This document shows, one piece after another, positions 42,480 to 55,619 of a stretch of DNA of 64,000 nucleotides (its first letter is position 1; every line of letters starts with the position of its first letter). This stretch comes from Hermatobates lingyangjiaoensis. Lineage: Eukaryota > Arthropoda > Insecta > Hemiptera > Hermatobatidae. The notes beneath the pieces are model-generated. The model was not told where the DNA came from. It ran no database searches and saw only the letters and a list, made by a program, of their open reading frames with translations. The DNA is taken from positions 4,065,001 to 4,129,000 of the forward strand of contig JAPFBL010001617.1 in the NCBI GenBank assembly GCA_026182355.1. Reading direction: 5' to 3'. The position numbers and the translations under genes were made by a program.

Positions 42480-42720
42480 TTTAGCGTTAAAGAAGTATCT
42501 TCTGAAATTATAAAATGTACGATATCACCCTTTTCCGTCCTTCTAATTTTGATAACAAGGTATTCAACTCATTTTCTCAAAACATCCTATTTCTGGGTAT
42601 AATTTCATTACTGTCTATCGAAAAAATGTTAAAAAAGGACTTTGGGATATCAAAACATGTAAATCCGTCAAAATCTCGGGATCGTATTTTTTCATAATTA
42701 CTATACTGTACTTGTAGAAG
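42480..42720 (-). repeat. Repeat family A fragment, minus orientation
   Basis: ggatatcaaaacatgtaaat, ccgtcaaaatctcgggatcg and tttttcataattactatact match, inverted, the first 100 bp of family A. Confidence 0.5.
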
Positions 42721-43259
42721 TGAAAATATTTTTGACTCATGTAGATGACTTCGAAGCTTTATTAATATTAATGTAGTATATTCAAGGAATGGAATTATGA
42801 ACTTTAATATTTATAGTGCTGTCGTCAATAGTTATTTCTTTTGATTATGTAATATGAAACAAATAGATTGTATTAGATACATTTTTGTCATTCATGATTA
42901 AAATTTGAATGAAATATTAGTAATATGAAAAATTAAAACTTAATGGATGTGTTGTTTATTAACATTGAAGAGAGCAAGTGGCTTGCCCAGCTCTATTCAC
43001 ATACCACTTGCTGCTCTAGAACAGCTTTATAGGTAGAGGCATGTGAGTGTCGCCCTTGGAATCAAACTATTCAAATATAATTGGTTTTGGAAAATATAAA
43101 TAATCCAGTGTTTTCGATCAGAGAACCTTCTCCTAGATTGTAGATGTTATTTTGTTCAATTGACAAGAATCTAGACTGTGATTTTCAATTGAACACCCTA
43201 TCCTATAAGCCGATTCGAAAGGTTGAAAAACACATTACTCCTCACATTGTTGAAAATTC

Positions 43260-43960
43260 GAAAGGATATATACTTTGATCAACATTTTTACTTTACTGTA
43301 AACGGAGCAATCAAAATGTTGCTGAGGCCACATTCGCACGTAGCTGTTGAGCCATTTGGCCGTACCCGCACTTTCAGATTTCCTTCTCGTGTGTGAAGTC
43401 GTGCTGATTCGCGAGTCCATCCTCTTTGGCGCAGAGAGGACATGTTAGCAGGTCATATTATGCTGGTCATAAAATCGATATAAAATAGTGGTATCCTTGT
43501 GTAGGTGTGGGCTGAACTTTGTTAAATTAACTGTCTCCTTCTTGTACTGACTACTGCTTCTCTCCAAGAATCTACTAGTATTTCTTCATACAGCGGCTAC
43601 TATTTCTTTGTCAACCTGAGGCTTCTTCATTGCCGCAGAGATTTCGCGGTGACTATGTATGCTTTATGTTTTGGATAGTTTTCAATAAATTCGGTGATCA
43701 TATCATCTTTTTGTTCAAGTGCTTGAAGTGTGGTGGCATCAGAGAGAAAAACGACCTTGTCAACTGTGTCCACAGCTGACAGCTACTTCAGATATTCCAA
43801 ATTCTCAATGGAAGTTTGTTCTCAGTTTCCTCACGAGGAAACTCCTTTAGCTTCCATGCGTTGCCTTCCAAGGCTGACTCATCACTGTTTCGTGGATCCA
43901 TTCGAGTGATGAATATGATGTAGCAATCACTTGGAGCGCCTCCTCGTGTAGAGGGTGTCA
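43260..43960 (-). pseudogene. LINE C-terminal remnant: RNase H and Cys/His knuckle
   Basis: Minus frames read DKVVFLSDATTLQALEQ (third-motif type of LINE RNase H), EFIENYPKHKAYIVTAK at about 43800-43640 and, further on, LCAKEDGLANQHDF at about 43435-43390, which resembles the CPLC-EDG-H knuckle after RNase H. Stops and frameshifts separate the pieces. The call rests on these two short matches. Confidence 0.4.
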
Positions 43961-45189
43961 AGAAAAGTAAAATTTAGGTTTAACTAACCCAAATATAGAA
44001 GGTTAAATCGGGGTACAGAAGTATGAAAAAGCTAATTAAAATGATTAAACGTATTTGCATGCTTGAGCCCACAGAGTTCGTATTCGTATTTCATATTTTC
44101 GTTGTGCTGTTAGTGCGGGTCACATAATGTATCCACATTTTTTATGAATGCCCTACACTTTTACGAATAGGTAAACATTTGTTTTGACAGATCATAATGA
44201 TTCTTTAATCATAAATACAACTTATCATTGTTTTTTTCTTAACTACTAATCCCCCCCCGTGAATATTGTTTTATCTGATTTAAATAAAATTTGAATAATG
44301 GGATTAGGTCTAATAAAACAAAATGTTCAACTGTTTAACTTTTCTAGTCCGAAGTTTTAGATATTTTTTCTAAAACCATTCAATGGATTTTCATATTGAC
44401 GATATTACACATTACAATGAATAATTTAATTCATATGATTGTCTGAGATTGGTAATAAGGTTACTGGTTTAGTATAAGCTAACATTTTTTCTCTTAGTGA
44501 AGAAACATATATATAAAGAAAATTTTTTACTTTTGTACTAACATCCTGTTGTTGATATAACTGCATTCAGTGCGACAGACAAACGGTGCTTTGTTAGATA
44601 ATGTTACCAATCGAATGATTCCCTCAATTTAATTGTGGCAGTGACTTTAAACATATTTATCTGTATAATATATGCAGTTTGTTGGTAACAAAATGATATT
44701 TCTCAGTGTTACAAAACTTTCGTTGGTCGTGCTATGTGAATTTCTTCAACTGTTAGAAATGGAATGTTTATCTCTTACTTAGATACTAGTCTTAGCATTT
44801 TTTCCAATATTTAAATACTCTCATGTACTGAATCAGTGTTCTATGAAAGGTTGCTGAAAGGTTAGATGTTTGGTTTCGTATTCCTGTATTATATGGTACG
44901 TAAGTCTTATACGTAAGTACCCCCTCCACTCTTCTGATCAATAACTATCATTACTGCCTAACACTTTCGTTATTTCAGTTGTCCTTTTATTCGGTTATCA
45001 TATTATACTTTTTTTACCTTAATCCAATAAAATCTTCAAATCTTGAACAAATGTATACTGATTTAATTGTTTTTGTTTATTGTTAATTGTTTTTAATATT
45101 ATTGACTAAATTGTTATCTGAGTAATTTAAATTGCCGGTAGATATATGAACTTTTCTTCCAAAAAATGTACAAATATTTTTCAAGAATA
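43961..45189. other. No feature recognised
   Basis: AT-rich sequence with a poly-C run at 44251-44258 and no coherent frame. Confidence 0.4.
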
Positions 45190-46600
45190 TTTCAAGTGCA
45201 CATATCTCCCAATTAACTTTAAACATCGGTACCGATAATAGAACCGTACAAATTAAAGTCCTGAATATTTATACATATAACTATGTATAAAAGTCTCTCT
45301 TTTTTTCTCTTACAGTTAATAATAATCTTACAGTTAATAATATAATCTTGCAGTAATAATCTTACAGTTAATGAACAAAACTTAATATCAGTTATAATTA
45401 CTTTGTGTTTGTGAATTGTAGTATCTTTCCATGATATTGAAATGTGACTAATGGACTCTTTCCTCAAGAAAGAGGAGTTATGTTTGTTGACAAATATCCA
45501 GTTTTTTCACTATTCTAGTTTAATAGTTCGTATTTATTATTCAAAAAAACTATAAAAGTTTTAAATTATACTGAATAGCTGGCTTTGACTTTAATTTGAG
45601 TATGTAAACTGGCTAATTACTAATATATTTTTTCCCAGTATACATTCATAGCGACTAGGGTTTATACAAAAACCGATATTTTAGAAAACCGGTTTTCGAA
45701 TAGTAATTTTTCCAGAAAACCGTTTTTAACCGTTTCCGAATTTTTATTAAAAATTTTTTGCTCGAATATTCTGTAATTCGAACAAAAATTTTAACAGAAA
45801 ATTTAGAGTGATTAAAAGCAGTTTTTGACTGAAATTATTTACTGTTCAATTTTATTGATAGTAAACATTTTTTATGCAATTTAGTAGAACAAAGCAATAA
45901 TAGTTGACCATGATTAAATAACTTTAAAAACAATTATTTGTTGTTAATGCATAATTTTCATATATAAGGATGTAAATATTTTGATAATAGTGAAACGAGT
46001 TATTCAGCAAAGGGTTCAAATAAATAAAAACAATATATTTTCATATTTTTATAATAACCATGTTATTAAATCGAACCGATATGATTCCAAGAACCAAACC
46101 GCTTGCAACAGTGTTTTCATCAATCTGGTTCATTTCGCTACATTTGTCATTTTCAAATTTTTTTAAGTGTTATTCATACATTGAAAACCGATATTTTTTA
46201 CTAAAAAACCGGTTTTCGAATTTCATAATTTTCTCCAAAAAACCGACAAACCCTAATAGCAACCTTATAACAGAGTTCAAGACGCGGGAAAAAAGATAAC
46301 ACTCACTCAGAAAAAATTGGTATATGATTTTTGACAAAGGGAAAGGAAAATGATTTTATTAAATGCTAAGAATATTCAATGTAGAAGTAGGTCAGATTAT
46401 ACTAATGAGATTATTTACATCAGTGGTGTGATATACAAAAATAAGTTGAATAAAACTTCATTTGTGTGGAGACTTTTGTTGGTTAATCCATTTTACCTCA
46501 GAATGAAAAATAAGCTTATATACTGAAAAGTGAATCCATCACTATGTGTACTACCTCAGGAATGAAAGACTAATAAACATCTCCCATTTAAATGTTTACA
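45190..46600. repeat. Duplicated segment D, copy 2 (filled site)
   Basis: Diverged duplicate of 39170-40220, interrupted at 45656-46255 by a hAT-like insert. It continues to 46600 and then to the block ccactccagatttttt at 46682-46697, which is shared with 8537 and 15198 (inverted) and, less clearly, 48013 and 49621. Confidence 0.7.
45648..46263. mobile_element. Non-autonomous hAT-like element with target duplication
   Basis: The element is 45656-46255 (600 bp). Ends: tagggtttatacaaaaaccg and, inverted from the right, tagggtttgtcggtttttt. Subterminal aaaccggttttcgaa occurs near both ends. Target duplications are atagcgac (45648-45655) and atagcaac (46256-46263), one mismatch. The paralogous site at 39610 lacks the element. 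The internal short open frames are not coding. Confidence 0.8.
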
Positions 46601-49600
46601 TTATGCTTAAATGAGACGTTACATATTATATACCCAAGAAGATTTATATTAAGTTTACTGATAGTAAAGTTGAGTGCAGGCCACTCCAGATTTTTTTATT
46701 ATGAACATATATTACATGTGTAAGTTGTTCATTAATATTTTTAAAGTGGCACGTAAGTGACTGATGGCTTTGAAATTCTGTCGTAAAACAGTTTTTATAA
46801 ACAAGTGTAACGTTTTAGAAATAAGTACATAATCAAATTTGGTGTTTCTTAGAAGTCTTAAATACTGTGGAAGTCTTTTTGACATACTGAAGTTCATTTA
46901 GAGTAGGGACTTATAGTGACTACCTGACATTCTACAGACGCGGGAGCATCAAGGCTTGTTTAAAAGGCAATATAACTTACTTGAAATGAAAGGATAACGA
47001 CATCTTGTAAAATGTTTCTTCATGAACGTGTTTTCAAGCGTCATCATCTGATATGTGATAAAAAATTTAAATTCTGAATTTTAAGAGAAACATTAAATAT
47101 TTATATAAAACAAATATGTTTACAGAGAAGAGCTTGGCTAAGTATATACACATGCGGAATATAACAACTTATAACCATCTTTTTAGGTGAAAGTGCATCA
47201 ATAAGAAAGAATTTTTATATTAACAGCTGTTATTTTACTAGTTTAAAATATAAATATTGAATAATTATGGATTCAAAGAATCTTTTTGGAAAAGTACTCT
47301 TTTCGAACTCGTTAATGTTTGGGTTTGTTTATAAAAAAGAAGATATAATGGATCCTCTGAGAAGGATTCCTTTTAATATGCATTGAAATTGAACTTAAGA
47401 CTCAATATCATGCAGATGATGAATATTTTTCAATAAAAGATTACTACTGGTGAGCTTCTTTAAATGATGGTGGGGAGATGGACATTTAGAGCAGTTTGGT
47501 AATTGGTTGTTCATTGGTGTTGACCTTGCAATGATTTGCAAGGTCTTTCGCCCGTCAGCTCAGTCCATGGCTCTCTAGAATGTTGAATACACAAACTTCT
47601 TCCATTCCTTATTCATATCTGTTTATTTCCCCTTCCTATGAATTTATAGCTCCTAGATTTGAGAATGTTTCTGTATCAGAAAATGGTAAGATATGAATTG
47701 CCACTAAATATAGTGACTATGATGACGAAATATTAACATGCATTCTAAGTTTCGGTATGATGCCTTATCTTTCCTGAACGTCTATTATTTAAACAAAATC
47801 TGATTCGTAGCAGTTAAGTATGTGTTTTTCCTTTTCCGTACAGTATTTGTCATCATAACATGCAAAAGCCTAATATTTAAAATAGAAGCTTCTTCAGTAG
47901 AAATGCAAATAATTTATAAACATTAATATTTTATTAACACGATTTATTCATTTAAACTACTTAAATCATAAAAATCAAAAATAAAAGTAAGAATAATAGC
48001 AATTAAAGCTAAAAAAAATCTAGAGTGACTTATACTGAACTTTAGCATAAGTAAACATGATATCAAACTCGTCAATCAGTTGAGTTACTGTTTTATTTTA
48101 ATATGACTATAGTTATGAAGTTATACGCTTTGCTAAAGTATTATCAAACTTAAAGATAAAGATTATTACATTTACATTACAAACTTAAAGATTATTACAT
48201 TTGTTATATTGTAGCTTAACCATTTTTTTCAGTTATAATAATTTTGAAATGGTTGATTTAGAACAATCAAATATGTTATTATTATTAGGGCCTGATTATT
48301 TATATGTTATTAAACTGAGGGCCTGAGATTCATCGGACTCGTGCTTAGCACCGCCCTGTCGGAGCTTTATTTGTTAAAGTTTTTAAAATTCAATTTAGAT
48401 TTTAATTACTTTATTAAACTTCAAAATTGTCCTTAAATAATTATCTCTCAATTTAGATATAGTTTGTCAAAAATCGTTATCCTCTTTAAGGTGATGCCTA
48501 ACATTCAGATGGTATGCCATCAAGGTTTATGCAATCCCAGAAAAAGTCTGAATTATTCCTATGATGTTAATTGCATCTTGCATAAGAACTGGTTAAGAAA
48601 ATAAATTGCTGTTAGATATTCTACGCATATTTATTAATTATTCCTTTGAAGATGTAGTCTTTTCTTACTAATGTAAGTTTTGTTGGAATGAGTTTTTAAC
48701 TTACTTTTACTGGTTTGATTATTCATTTTTGACTCTTCAGTATACAAGACTGGTGACTTTCTTGTAATCGGAAGGATTCCAGTTCAGATAATCATTATGA
48801 CAACTTCGATGCCCCGTGTAAAATCCCCTACTTACACTAATTATACTTTGCGTTAGCATTATATTAATCCATTCTGAATTTCTGAATTAATAAATGAAGT
48901 ATCCTGCTGACTCAATAGTTGTTTTCATGGATGTGCTATCAAAAGCTCTATTTCTATATCCAAGAATCAGGGCTAACTCTTTTAAGTTTAGTGATTGTTA
49001 TATTTTGTGAACCAACATTTTTGAAACTGGTTCTGTTGTTTCGTCCTTTTGATATATATTTAATCACTTATGAAGGTGCTTTTAATGTAATATGTAATAA
49101 TGTAATGTAATTTTTAATATTCTAAGTTCATGAAATATCCGTAAATGTCAATCTAATAATACATGTCATGTTTATAGACTAATAATGTTTATAGAATACG
49201 GAATAATATATAGAAATTATAGAATAGTAATTATGAAATATTAATAACACAATTCAAGTTTATAGAATCTCCCGAGAAGTAACTTACAAATAGTAGCGTA
49301 TTGTAATAAAGAATGAAAATGTACCTTTCTTAAGTTCCAATATTACACAAAAGTAATGGAGTTACTCGTATTAAACAGGCAAAGATTATATGACTGACAA
49401 TATGATACGATGAAGGGTTCAACATAACAAGATGTTGGACAACCGTCCTTCACCCTGGAGAGTATCATAAATTGTGTGGTTGTTTGTCCATTTGCTTACG
49501 TAGTTTTAAGTATTTTATTGTTCTGATATATCGCATAAAATTTTACCCATCTAATGATGTGGCCTGTAGTGCACTCAAAAACTATTGGATACATCCCCCC

Positions 49601-49897
49601 TCCCAAACGGATATCATGGAAAAAATTTGGAATTGCCTACTCTCAACTTTACTATAGGCAAACATATTATTAAAATGATTGATAACTGATTAATTTTTAG
49701 TTTTATTTTAATTTAGCTGTACTGTAATGATATCGCACCGTGCGTAATATCAAACTAATAGATAATCGTTCATTTCTTTTAATGTGTCCTATTCATTTTA
49801 TCATTTATTAGTTACAAGCTTGAAATCATTGATCTAGAACAATATGACATATTATTATTATCAATATTAATTTTATTGTTACTGTTATTAATAACCT
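46601..49897. other. Long stretch without recognised genes
   Basis: Contains repeat ends related to the family at 8537/15198 (46640-46697 inverted, 48010-48070, 49621-49670) and the old duplicate at 49280-49560. Otherwise AT-rich with isolated short frames. Confidence 0.5.
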
Positions 49898-50129
49898 ATG
49901 TTCTACCAAAGAATTTCTTATAGCAAAATATTGCTTTTTTTGGTCTTAGCCCATGTATCTGTTGCATGGCTTTCCCAATTTAGTATTTCACCTAATGCTA
50001 TGCCAGCTTTTTTGTATAGCTCTGATAGTTCTACTTTTTTATTTGTATGGAGAGATTTTGAGACGTACTTTTTTTCTTCTTACGAAAGGTATAAAGACTG
50101 TTTTAGCTCGACAAGTATCCAGACCTATC

Positions 50130-50345
50130 TTCTTTACCCATTTATCAACAATTCAGAGAGCATGCAATATGCGCTCAAAGACAGTACCTTAAGCATTACA
50201 ATTCTTATAATAACAAGGGTATCTGCATATCCTTGCGTATGGTAACCTTGTTTAATTAGAGTATCGAGTGGCCTTCCACCACTAATAATCGGAATGGGAG
50301 CTTTAGCAGTACTCCCTGAGGACGGCCTTAGTGAACACAATTCCC
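50130..50345 (-). pseudogene. Second LINE reverse transcriptase fragment
   Basis: The minus strand reads PIPIISGGRPLDTLI and KQGYHTQGYADTLVIIR, the same region as 41330-41550. The catalytic box has decayed from YADD to YADT. A homologous flank extends toward about 49980 in parallel with 41340. Confidence 0.55.
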
Positions 50346-50589
50346 GTAGTGCTGGATCATATACTTACAATAATTATTGTTGTATGAATATTTTTTTTTT
50401 AATAAATCTGTAATGCTCAAGTTTGATGACAATATTGAATGAATGAATGAATGAAAAATTCTTTTATTGAGGGCTACAGCCTTAGTTTACATTACGGGGT
50501 TAGCCGTACAGTTGAGACTGAGTCTCTTCTACCGAGTTTTTTCCCCTTTGACAATATTTGAAACCTTACAGCTAACTAGAGGCAATTTG

Positions 50590-50850
50590 CTAATAATAAT
50601 AGTTATAATAATAATAAAAATTATTAATAATGGTGGATATTCTATAAGTTATAACTGAAACTATCGACTAATAAATTTAAAACTAATTATATTAAATATA
50701 ATAGTAGGGATTATAATGAAATTATAATAATATCAAGGTTCACAATAATAGTAGAATAATAATAATAAAATAAATATAATGATAATAATAACAACAACAA
50801 TAAATAATAATAATACTAGTATTAGTAAATAATAATAACTATAGTTTATT
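50590..50850. repeat. AAT/ATA-rich simple repeat
   Basis: Long run of aataataata-type triplets and variants (50593-50640, 50680-50840) inside the 3' untranslated part of the LINE. Confidence 0.75.
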
Positions 50851-50926
50851 ATTAGTTGTAAGTTGAGGGAAGGCTGGTCACCGAGTGAGGAGTGGTTAAG
50901 GTCGTCTGCTATGTTAATAGCAGATA

Positions 50927-51298
50927 TCAGTCTCCTGGGATATCTGGAGACTCTAGCACTGGGCCTTGTAACTCCTCTGCTGCAACCAGAGCCTTTGCTC
51001 TCATGGTCAAGAGATCGTTTTCTTCTGGTATGTCCTGAGTCCGGAGTTCACCAATTTCTGTAACTAATGGGTTAGAGGAATCTACATTGCCTCGATCTTC
51101 CTTCCTTCCCAACCGGCGAACAAACCTGGAGAGGCGCTCCAGTTTGACCTTTGTGAAGAAACTCGTTTGGGGCGTAACGGGGTGCGGTGCGCCCAGGATA
51201 ATCCGGAGGGTTTCGTGTTGAAACGCATACATACGTCTCATCAACATACCAGCCTGCTTAGCCCAGGCAGTAACCCCATACGTGATGATCGGCCTCAA
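50927..51298 (-). pseudogene. LINE protein C-terminal part after RT
   Basis: Opens MRPIITYGVTAWAKQAG, the post-RT motif (LRPILTYG..AW) found in Jockey/R1/CR1-type LINEs, followed by LRIILGAPHPVT and FVRRLGRKE. The frame is intact for 123 codons and ends by stop near the expected ORF2 end. Confidence 0.75.
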
Positions 51299-51299
51299 C

Positions 51300-52300
51300 A
51301 GTGCCTTGTATAAGTTTACCCTGGTCCGAAGAGAGAGACCAGAAGTGGGTTTTAAGAGGTGATAATGCTACTCCTGACACCATAAGCTTTGCCAAGAGTG
51401 TGAGAAATATGACTCTTCAGTGATATTTTTGAATCAATGTTAACCCCAAGGTACCTAAAGGTTGTTGTTACAGGTATGTTCTATTCGTGTATGTGCAGTG
51501 TAGGTGTGTATCCGATCCTCTTGCGCAGGTTGACAGTGAAAGTGCATTTGGAAGGATTAATGTCCATCCTCCATACCGTAGTTCATTCCACTATCCTGTC
51601 AACGTGTTGTTGGAATTGTTTCTATTAGAGGGGTTTCTATGAAGAAGGACCTGCACGAAACCAATATGTCATCTGCATAGATCCCCTCTAGTGTTTGTAA
51701 GCTTCTGTTGTTTTTATTCTACTTGGGAAAGTCCTGTAAGTAAAAGTTGAAAAGGATAGAACCAAGGCAAGAACCTTGAGCTAAACCTCTCTCAATCTGA
51801 TACTCAGAGAATAAAGTGTTACGGGCGTTGACTCTAAAGGACCTTCCGGTGAGATAGGAGTGAACGATCCTTTGGAATCACACAGGTAGCCCAGCGTCTC
51901 CTAGTTTCTTAACAATGCCTACATGCCAGACACAATCAAAGGCCTTGTTGAGGTCGATGGCTAGGGTGTATGTTCTAAGCTTTCTTTGCTTAGCAAAGTG
52001 TAGAAAGTTGAGGGTGCGTCGAAGTAACTGAACATACCCGTGTCCTTTTTTGTAACCAAACTGAATATCTGTAAATCTGAGGAACTCGGATACGTGTTTG
52101 AGTAAGGCCTTTTCAAATACCTTATTTAAAGAACTGAGCAGACTTATTGGCCTGTAGTTGTTTGGTATTGTTGGGTCCTTACCCGGCTCCGGAATAAGAA
52201 CAATCCGTGCCTGTTTCCAGGTTTACGGAAAATAACCAGTTTTAATGCATGCATTAAATATGGTGGTTATCCATTTCAGTGTCAGGTCAGGGAGTTACTT
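51300..52300 (-). pseudogene. LINE reverse transcriptase palm (broken)
   Basis: Minus strand, several frames: FEKALLKHVSEFL, DIQFGYKKGHGYVQLL, AIDLNKAFDCVWH (motif A, about 51925-51965), GLAQGSCLGSILFNFYL (motif B) and GIYADDILVS (motif C, YADD at 51668-51679). In-frame stops and frameshifts are present. The catalytic Asp residues are all still readable. Confidence 0.75.
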
Positions 52301-52991
52301 CAGAACGTAATTATTTACGTCGTCCGCACCCGACGCTTTGCGTCTCGGGAACCCTTTCAATATGGCTTTAACTTCTTCCATATTGAGAGAGATGGACTCC
52401 TCCGGAGGAGATACACAAGAGGAGAGTTTAGGGCCATTCTCCTTGTGTATATCACCGAGGGACTCGGCGAATGCCTCGGCAATGTCCTGAGGAGCAATGC
52501 AGAGACGGTCTTTGTGCTTGAAGGCCACCGTCTTCCGTTTGGTCCCTCTCAACACCCTCAGAAACTGCCAGGCTTCAGGGGTGTTGTCTATGGCTTCGAG
52601 CTTTTTATTGAGAGTCTCATCTCGTATAACTTGTAATCTGTAGCGAATTTGCTTGTTAAGCTTGTTCACTACAGTTTTGAGTGATGGTAGTTTATACTTA
52701 TCATCACCATCATCACTTATCATCTTACCATCATCAGTTTATAAGTTTTCGAACCTTATTTCTACATGGAATAAGATTAGTTATTTGTTTGCCTAGAGGT
52801 TTCTCCCACCCGAAGAAGCTGCTTCGAGCTGCCTGTGAAATTTGAAGGGCCTCGTGAATATAGTCAGTAAGGTTCTGAACCTCTCTGTCTATTTCTGCCC
52901 TTGTAGTAACCTCTGTTGTATAGGTCGTATACAACTTAGTGTCGTATTGAACCTCACCCAGTCTGTAACGGCGGACTTGGTTTGGGAGCAT
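52295..52991 (-). pseudogene. LINE EN-RT linker and RT start
   Basis: Two frames: 52991-52734 (EIDREVQNLTDYIHEALQIS, linker after the endonuclease) and 52723-52295 (KLPSLKTVVNKLNKQIRYRL, then VKAILKGFPRRKASGADDVN, RT motif 0/1). The junction has a small in-frame break near 52730 with a GATGATG-type repeat. Confidence 0.75.
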
Positions 52992-53020
52992 TTGACCACC
53001 GAGCCAGTCACGGACTTTTT

Positions 53021-54100
53021 GTTTTAAATATATTTGATCGTGTATATAACGTGTATTGATGTTTTATTTATTTATGTCATAAATATATTATTTTTTTTAC
53101 TTTTAAGTGATTTTTATTTTGCTAAATAAACTTATTGTGTTTATACCCTGAATCATATTAAAATACCCTGATACTATTTCAAAAGCTTGGGCCATATAAG
53201 AATCTGTTTCCGTGCCTTAATAACAAGAAACAGCGATTAAATTTATCCCTGTCAATCATGTTCAGTGAATTAATTTCAATAACTGTTGGTATAATTTCTG
53301 GGTGACACAAAGGGTCACGGGTAGTCTAGTAATATATATTATCATTTGTATATAATTTATTAATTAAGAGAAAATAATGTCCAACAATTATTCTCAAACT
53401 TTTGACACATCAATACTTTGAAATTGAGTTGTTATGGTAATGATTGGAAAAAGTTGTGATAATTGGAAGTGTACGGATTATAGGACCAGTGCTGCATCGA
53501 TAATTGTCCAAGGATCATGGCATATTCCAAAGCAGTGGTGATAATAGGTTTTTTGTAAGAATAATTTTGTAAAACGTTTATATATATTCACATAACTTTG
53601 AATAAATATCTCTTTGTTTTTTTTGGATTAAAAATAAGTAACCGTACGTAGAACGACTCAATGAGACTATAAATGTAGTCAGTGTCCGTAAGTCCGTCTT
53701 CATTGGGATTTTATTGCGGTAATTTGGGATACTGCTCAATTTAAAGCATAATTTCTTTTTGTTCTTAATTGGAAGGAAATGTAATTATTTCTCTTTAAAA
53801 AAATATTCCATTATTAGCTAATGTTTTTGGAGATATTCATTATTTCTGCATTTTTAATTGATTGATGGTGGCTATTTTTAAGAATACGTTTTTAAACTGT
53901 TACTCTTTTCATTATATATATGGAAAGTATAAAATGAGTGTTACACGTAATTTACAATTATGGAGATGGCTATGTTTATCTCTATCTTATCATTAACTAG
54001 ATAAGAATTTCCAAGGTAATAATTTTCTTGTGTCCCAATCTCCATCCATCATAACTGGAAATCTATACTCCTGACCTGTTTCATTGATATAAAGAACTCA
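53021..54100. other. No feature recognised
   Basis: AT-rich, no coherent frame and no shared repeat noticed. Confidence 0.4.
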
Positions 54101-54134
54101 TAATATTCAAGAATAAACTCATTCATGTGACCCT

Positions 54135-54880
54135 ATGTTACCGACGTTATATATACCGAATGATAGTGAAAAAACGCCAATTCACTTCTATGGTTTGGAA
54201 TTCGTATTTGGAATGCATATTTTAGCAGGGATTATGCCTCAGAAATATAGACGAGATATACTCACCCTTACATATGTTGAAGGTCTAAGATCAAAGCCTA
54301 ACCACTTTCACCATAGTGACTTCTTAAACGAGAATGAATTAGACTAATATTCTCGTCTTCAGACCCGGACTCGACTATTAAACATCAGAGGGAGAGAACT
54401 GATGAAGAAATTCGCCTTCAAAAAAGTGAAGGCTCTTCCTTGTGAAGATTCAAATCATCCTCCCTGGCTGTTACCAAAAGTGAATATAAATATAGATCTG
54501 GAAAAATATCAGAAATTAGACACTTCACCGCATATTTATAAAGATCTGTTCAAAGCGTTGCTAAATAAATATAGAGAATATAAACACATATATACAGATC
54601 GATCTCGCACCCCAGCTGCAGTGGGCTGTGTGATATTTGCAGAAAACTCACAGAGGTCATGTAGCCCTGCCTCCTGTAACCAATGTTTATACAGCCGAAC
54701 TAATAGCCTTATACAAAGCCATCAATTATTGCCATACAGAATCAGACTTAAAGTATTTGAATCTTTCAGATTCCAGGTCGGCATTGACAGCCCTAGAAGA
54801 ACAAAATTTAAAAGATCCTATAATTATTAAGATGTTTGAATACCTCTATGACCTAAATATTAGGAAAAAGCAGGTGTAAT
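54135..54880 (+). pseudogene. LINE RNase H domain remnant
   Basis: Three overlapping frames. 54402-54630 ends in REYKHIYTDRSRTPAAVGC (TDGS motif of RNase H, Gly changed to Arg); after a frameshift at about 54640, VYTAELIALYKAINYCH (second motif, Glu) and LNLSDSRSALTALEEQN (third motif, Asp) follow. The upstream frame (54135-54347) carries linker sequence. An R1/Jockey-type ORF2 C-terminus. Confidence 0.65.
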
Positions 54881-54889
54881 TTGTCTGGA

Positions 54890-55231
54890 TACCAGCTCTC
54901 TATGTCTCATGGTGGCTGAGTTTACTTGTGACAAACGTTTTTCCTTTAAACGGCCATAACTTCACTTCTACGTTGAATTTCCAATCAATTCAGAGCTTAT
55001 ATTTTAAGTTAGACATACACAAATCTACTGTAAAAGTTTCAACTTGATATGTCTTATGGTGGCTGAGTTTACTTGTGACAAAATTTTTCGAACAAACAGA
55101 CAAACTGACAAACCGACAGAAATTTTTTTAAGGGTGGATTCGGTTTCTCGAATGTATGAAACGTAAAGAAAACTTAAAATGAGTCAGTTCTAAGCAATGT
55201 ACAGACAAAATCATTATTTTATTTATATAGA
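54890..55231 (-). mobile_element. Helitron 5'-end fragment (same family as 8708-10755)
   Basis: Matches 10430-10755 over about 330 bp, including tgtctcatggtggctgag, gaacaaacagacaaac and the terminal tctatataaataaaataatg (minus strand, start 55231). It is truncated internally. It follows the LINE RNase H remnant. Confidence 0.65.
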
Positions 55232-55500
55232 TTTTCACTACTGTCATCGACGAGCATGCAAGCATCTGGCTACCCTGGATCCATGCCCTTACTTTATTAC
55301 CATTGTTTTGTTACATATATTTTTAATATATTTGTGCTTCTGTCACCGGCGAGCACGCAAGTGGCAGCCTTTACTTTATTACCAGTGTTTTTATTGCGCA
55401 AATATTAAATTAAGGAAAACATTTTTTTGGTACATTTGTATATAATACATTTGCACTACTGTCAGAAGCGAGTACGGAAGTCACTTGCTAGCCTGGCTCC
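55232..55500. repeat. Minisatellite of about 120 bp, three diverged units
   Basis: gagcatgcaagcatctggc, gagcacgcaagtggc and gagtacggaagtcacttgc at about 55251, 55350 and 55469, with ctttactttattacca and tataatacatttgcactac between. Same unit as at 9061-9420. Confidence 0.55.
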
Positions 55501-55580
55501 AATTTTGGGAATATAGTGATAATTTTCTTTTATTTAACATTATTCAGGTAATAAACAAACAAACAAACAAACTCGCGAAC

Positions 55581-55582
<2 letters not shown>

Positions 55583-55616
<34 letters not shown>
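55583..55616. repeat. (TA)n tract at left end of PLE palindrome 3
   Basis: About 17 TA units between a (CAAA)n run at 55552-55570 and the PLE 3' end. Confidence 0.9.

Positions 55617-55619
<3 letters not shown>

Larger units (their letters stand above)
50436..53020 (-). mobile_element. 5'-truncated LINE (non-LTR retrotransposon)
   Basis: The 3' end at 50436-50455 carries an (ATTC)n tail on the minus strand, preceded by caataaaag, a usual LINE end. Coding remains run from the EN-RT linker (52991) through RT (52723-51300) to the C-terminal part (51298-50927). An AAT-rich expansion lies at 50590-50850. The 5' side stops near 53020, before the endonuclease. Jockey/CR1-like by motif style; clade not fixed. 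Confidence 0.8.

Noticed and set aside
45981..46299. Two overlapping plus-strand frames
   Set aside because: Inside the non-autonomous hAT-like insert and extending across its right border; no motif.
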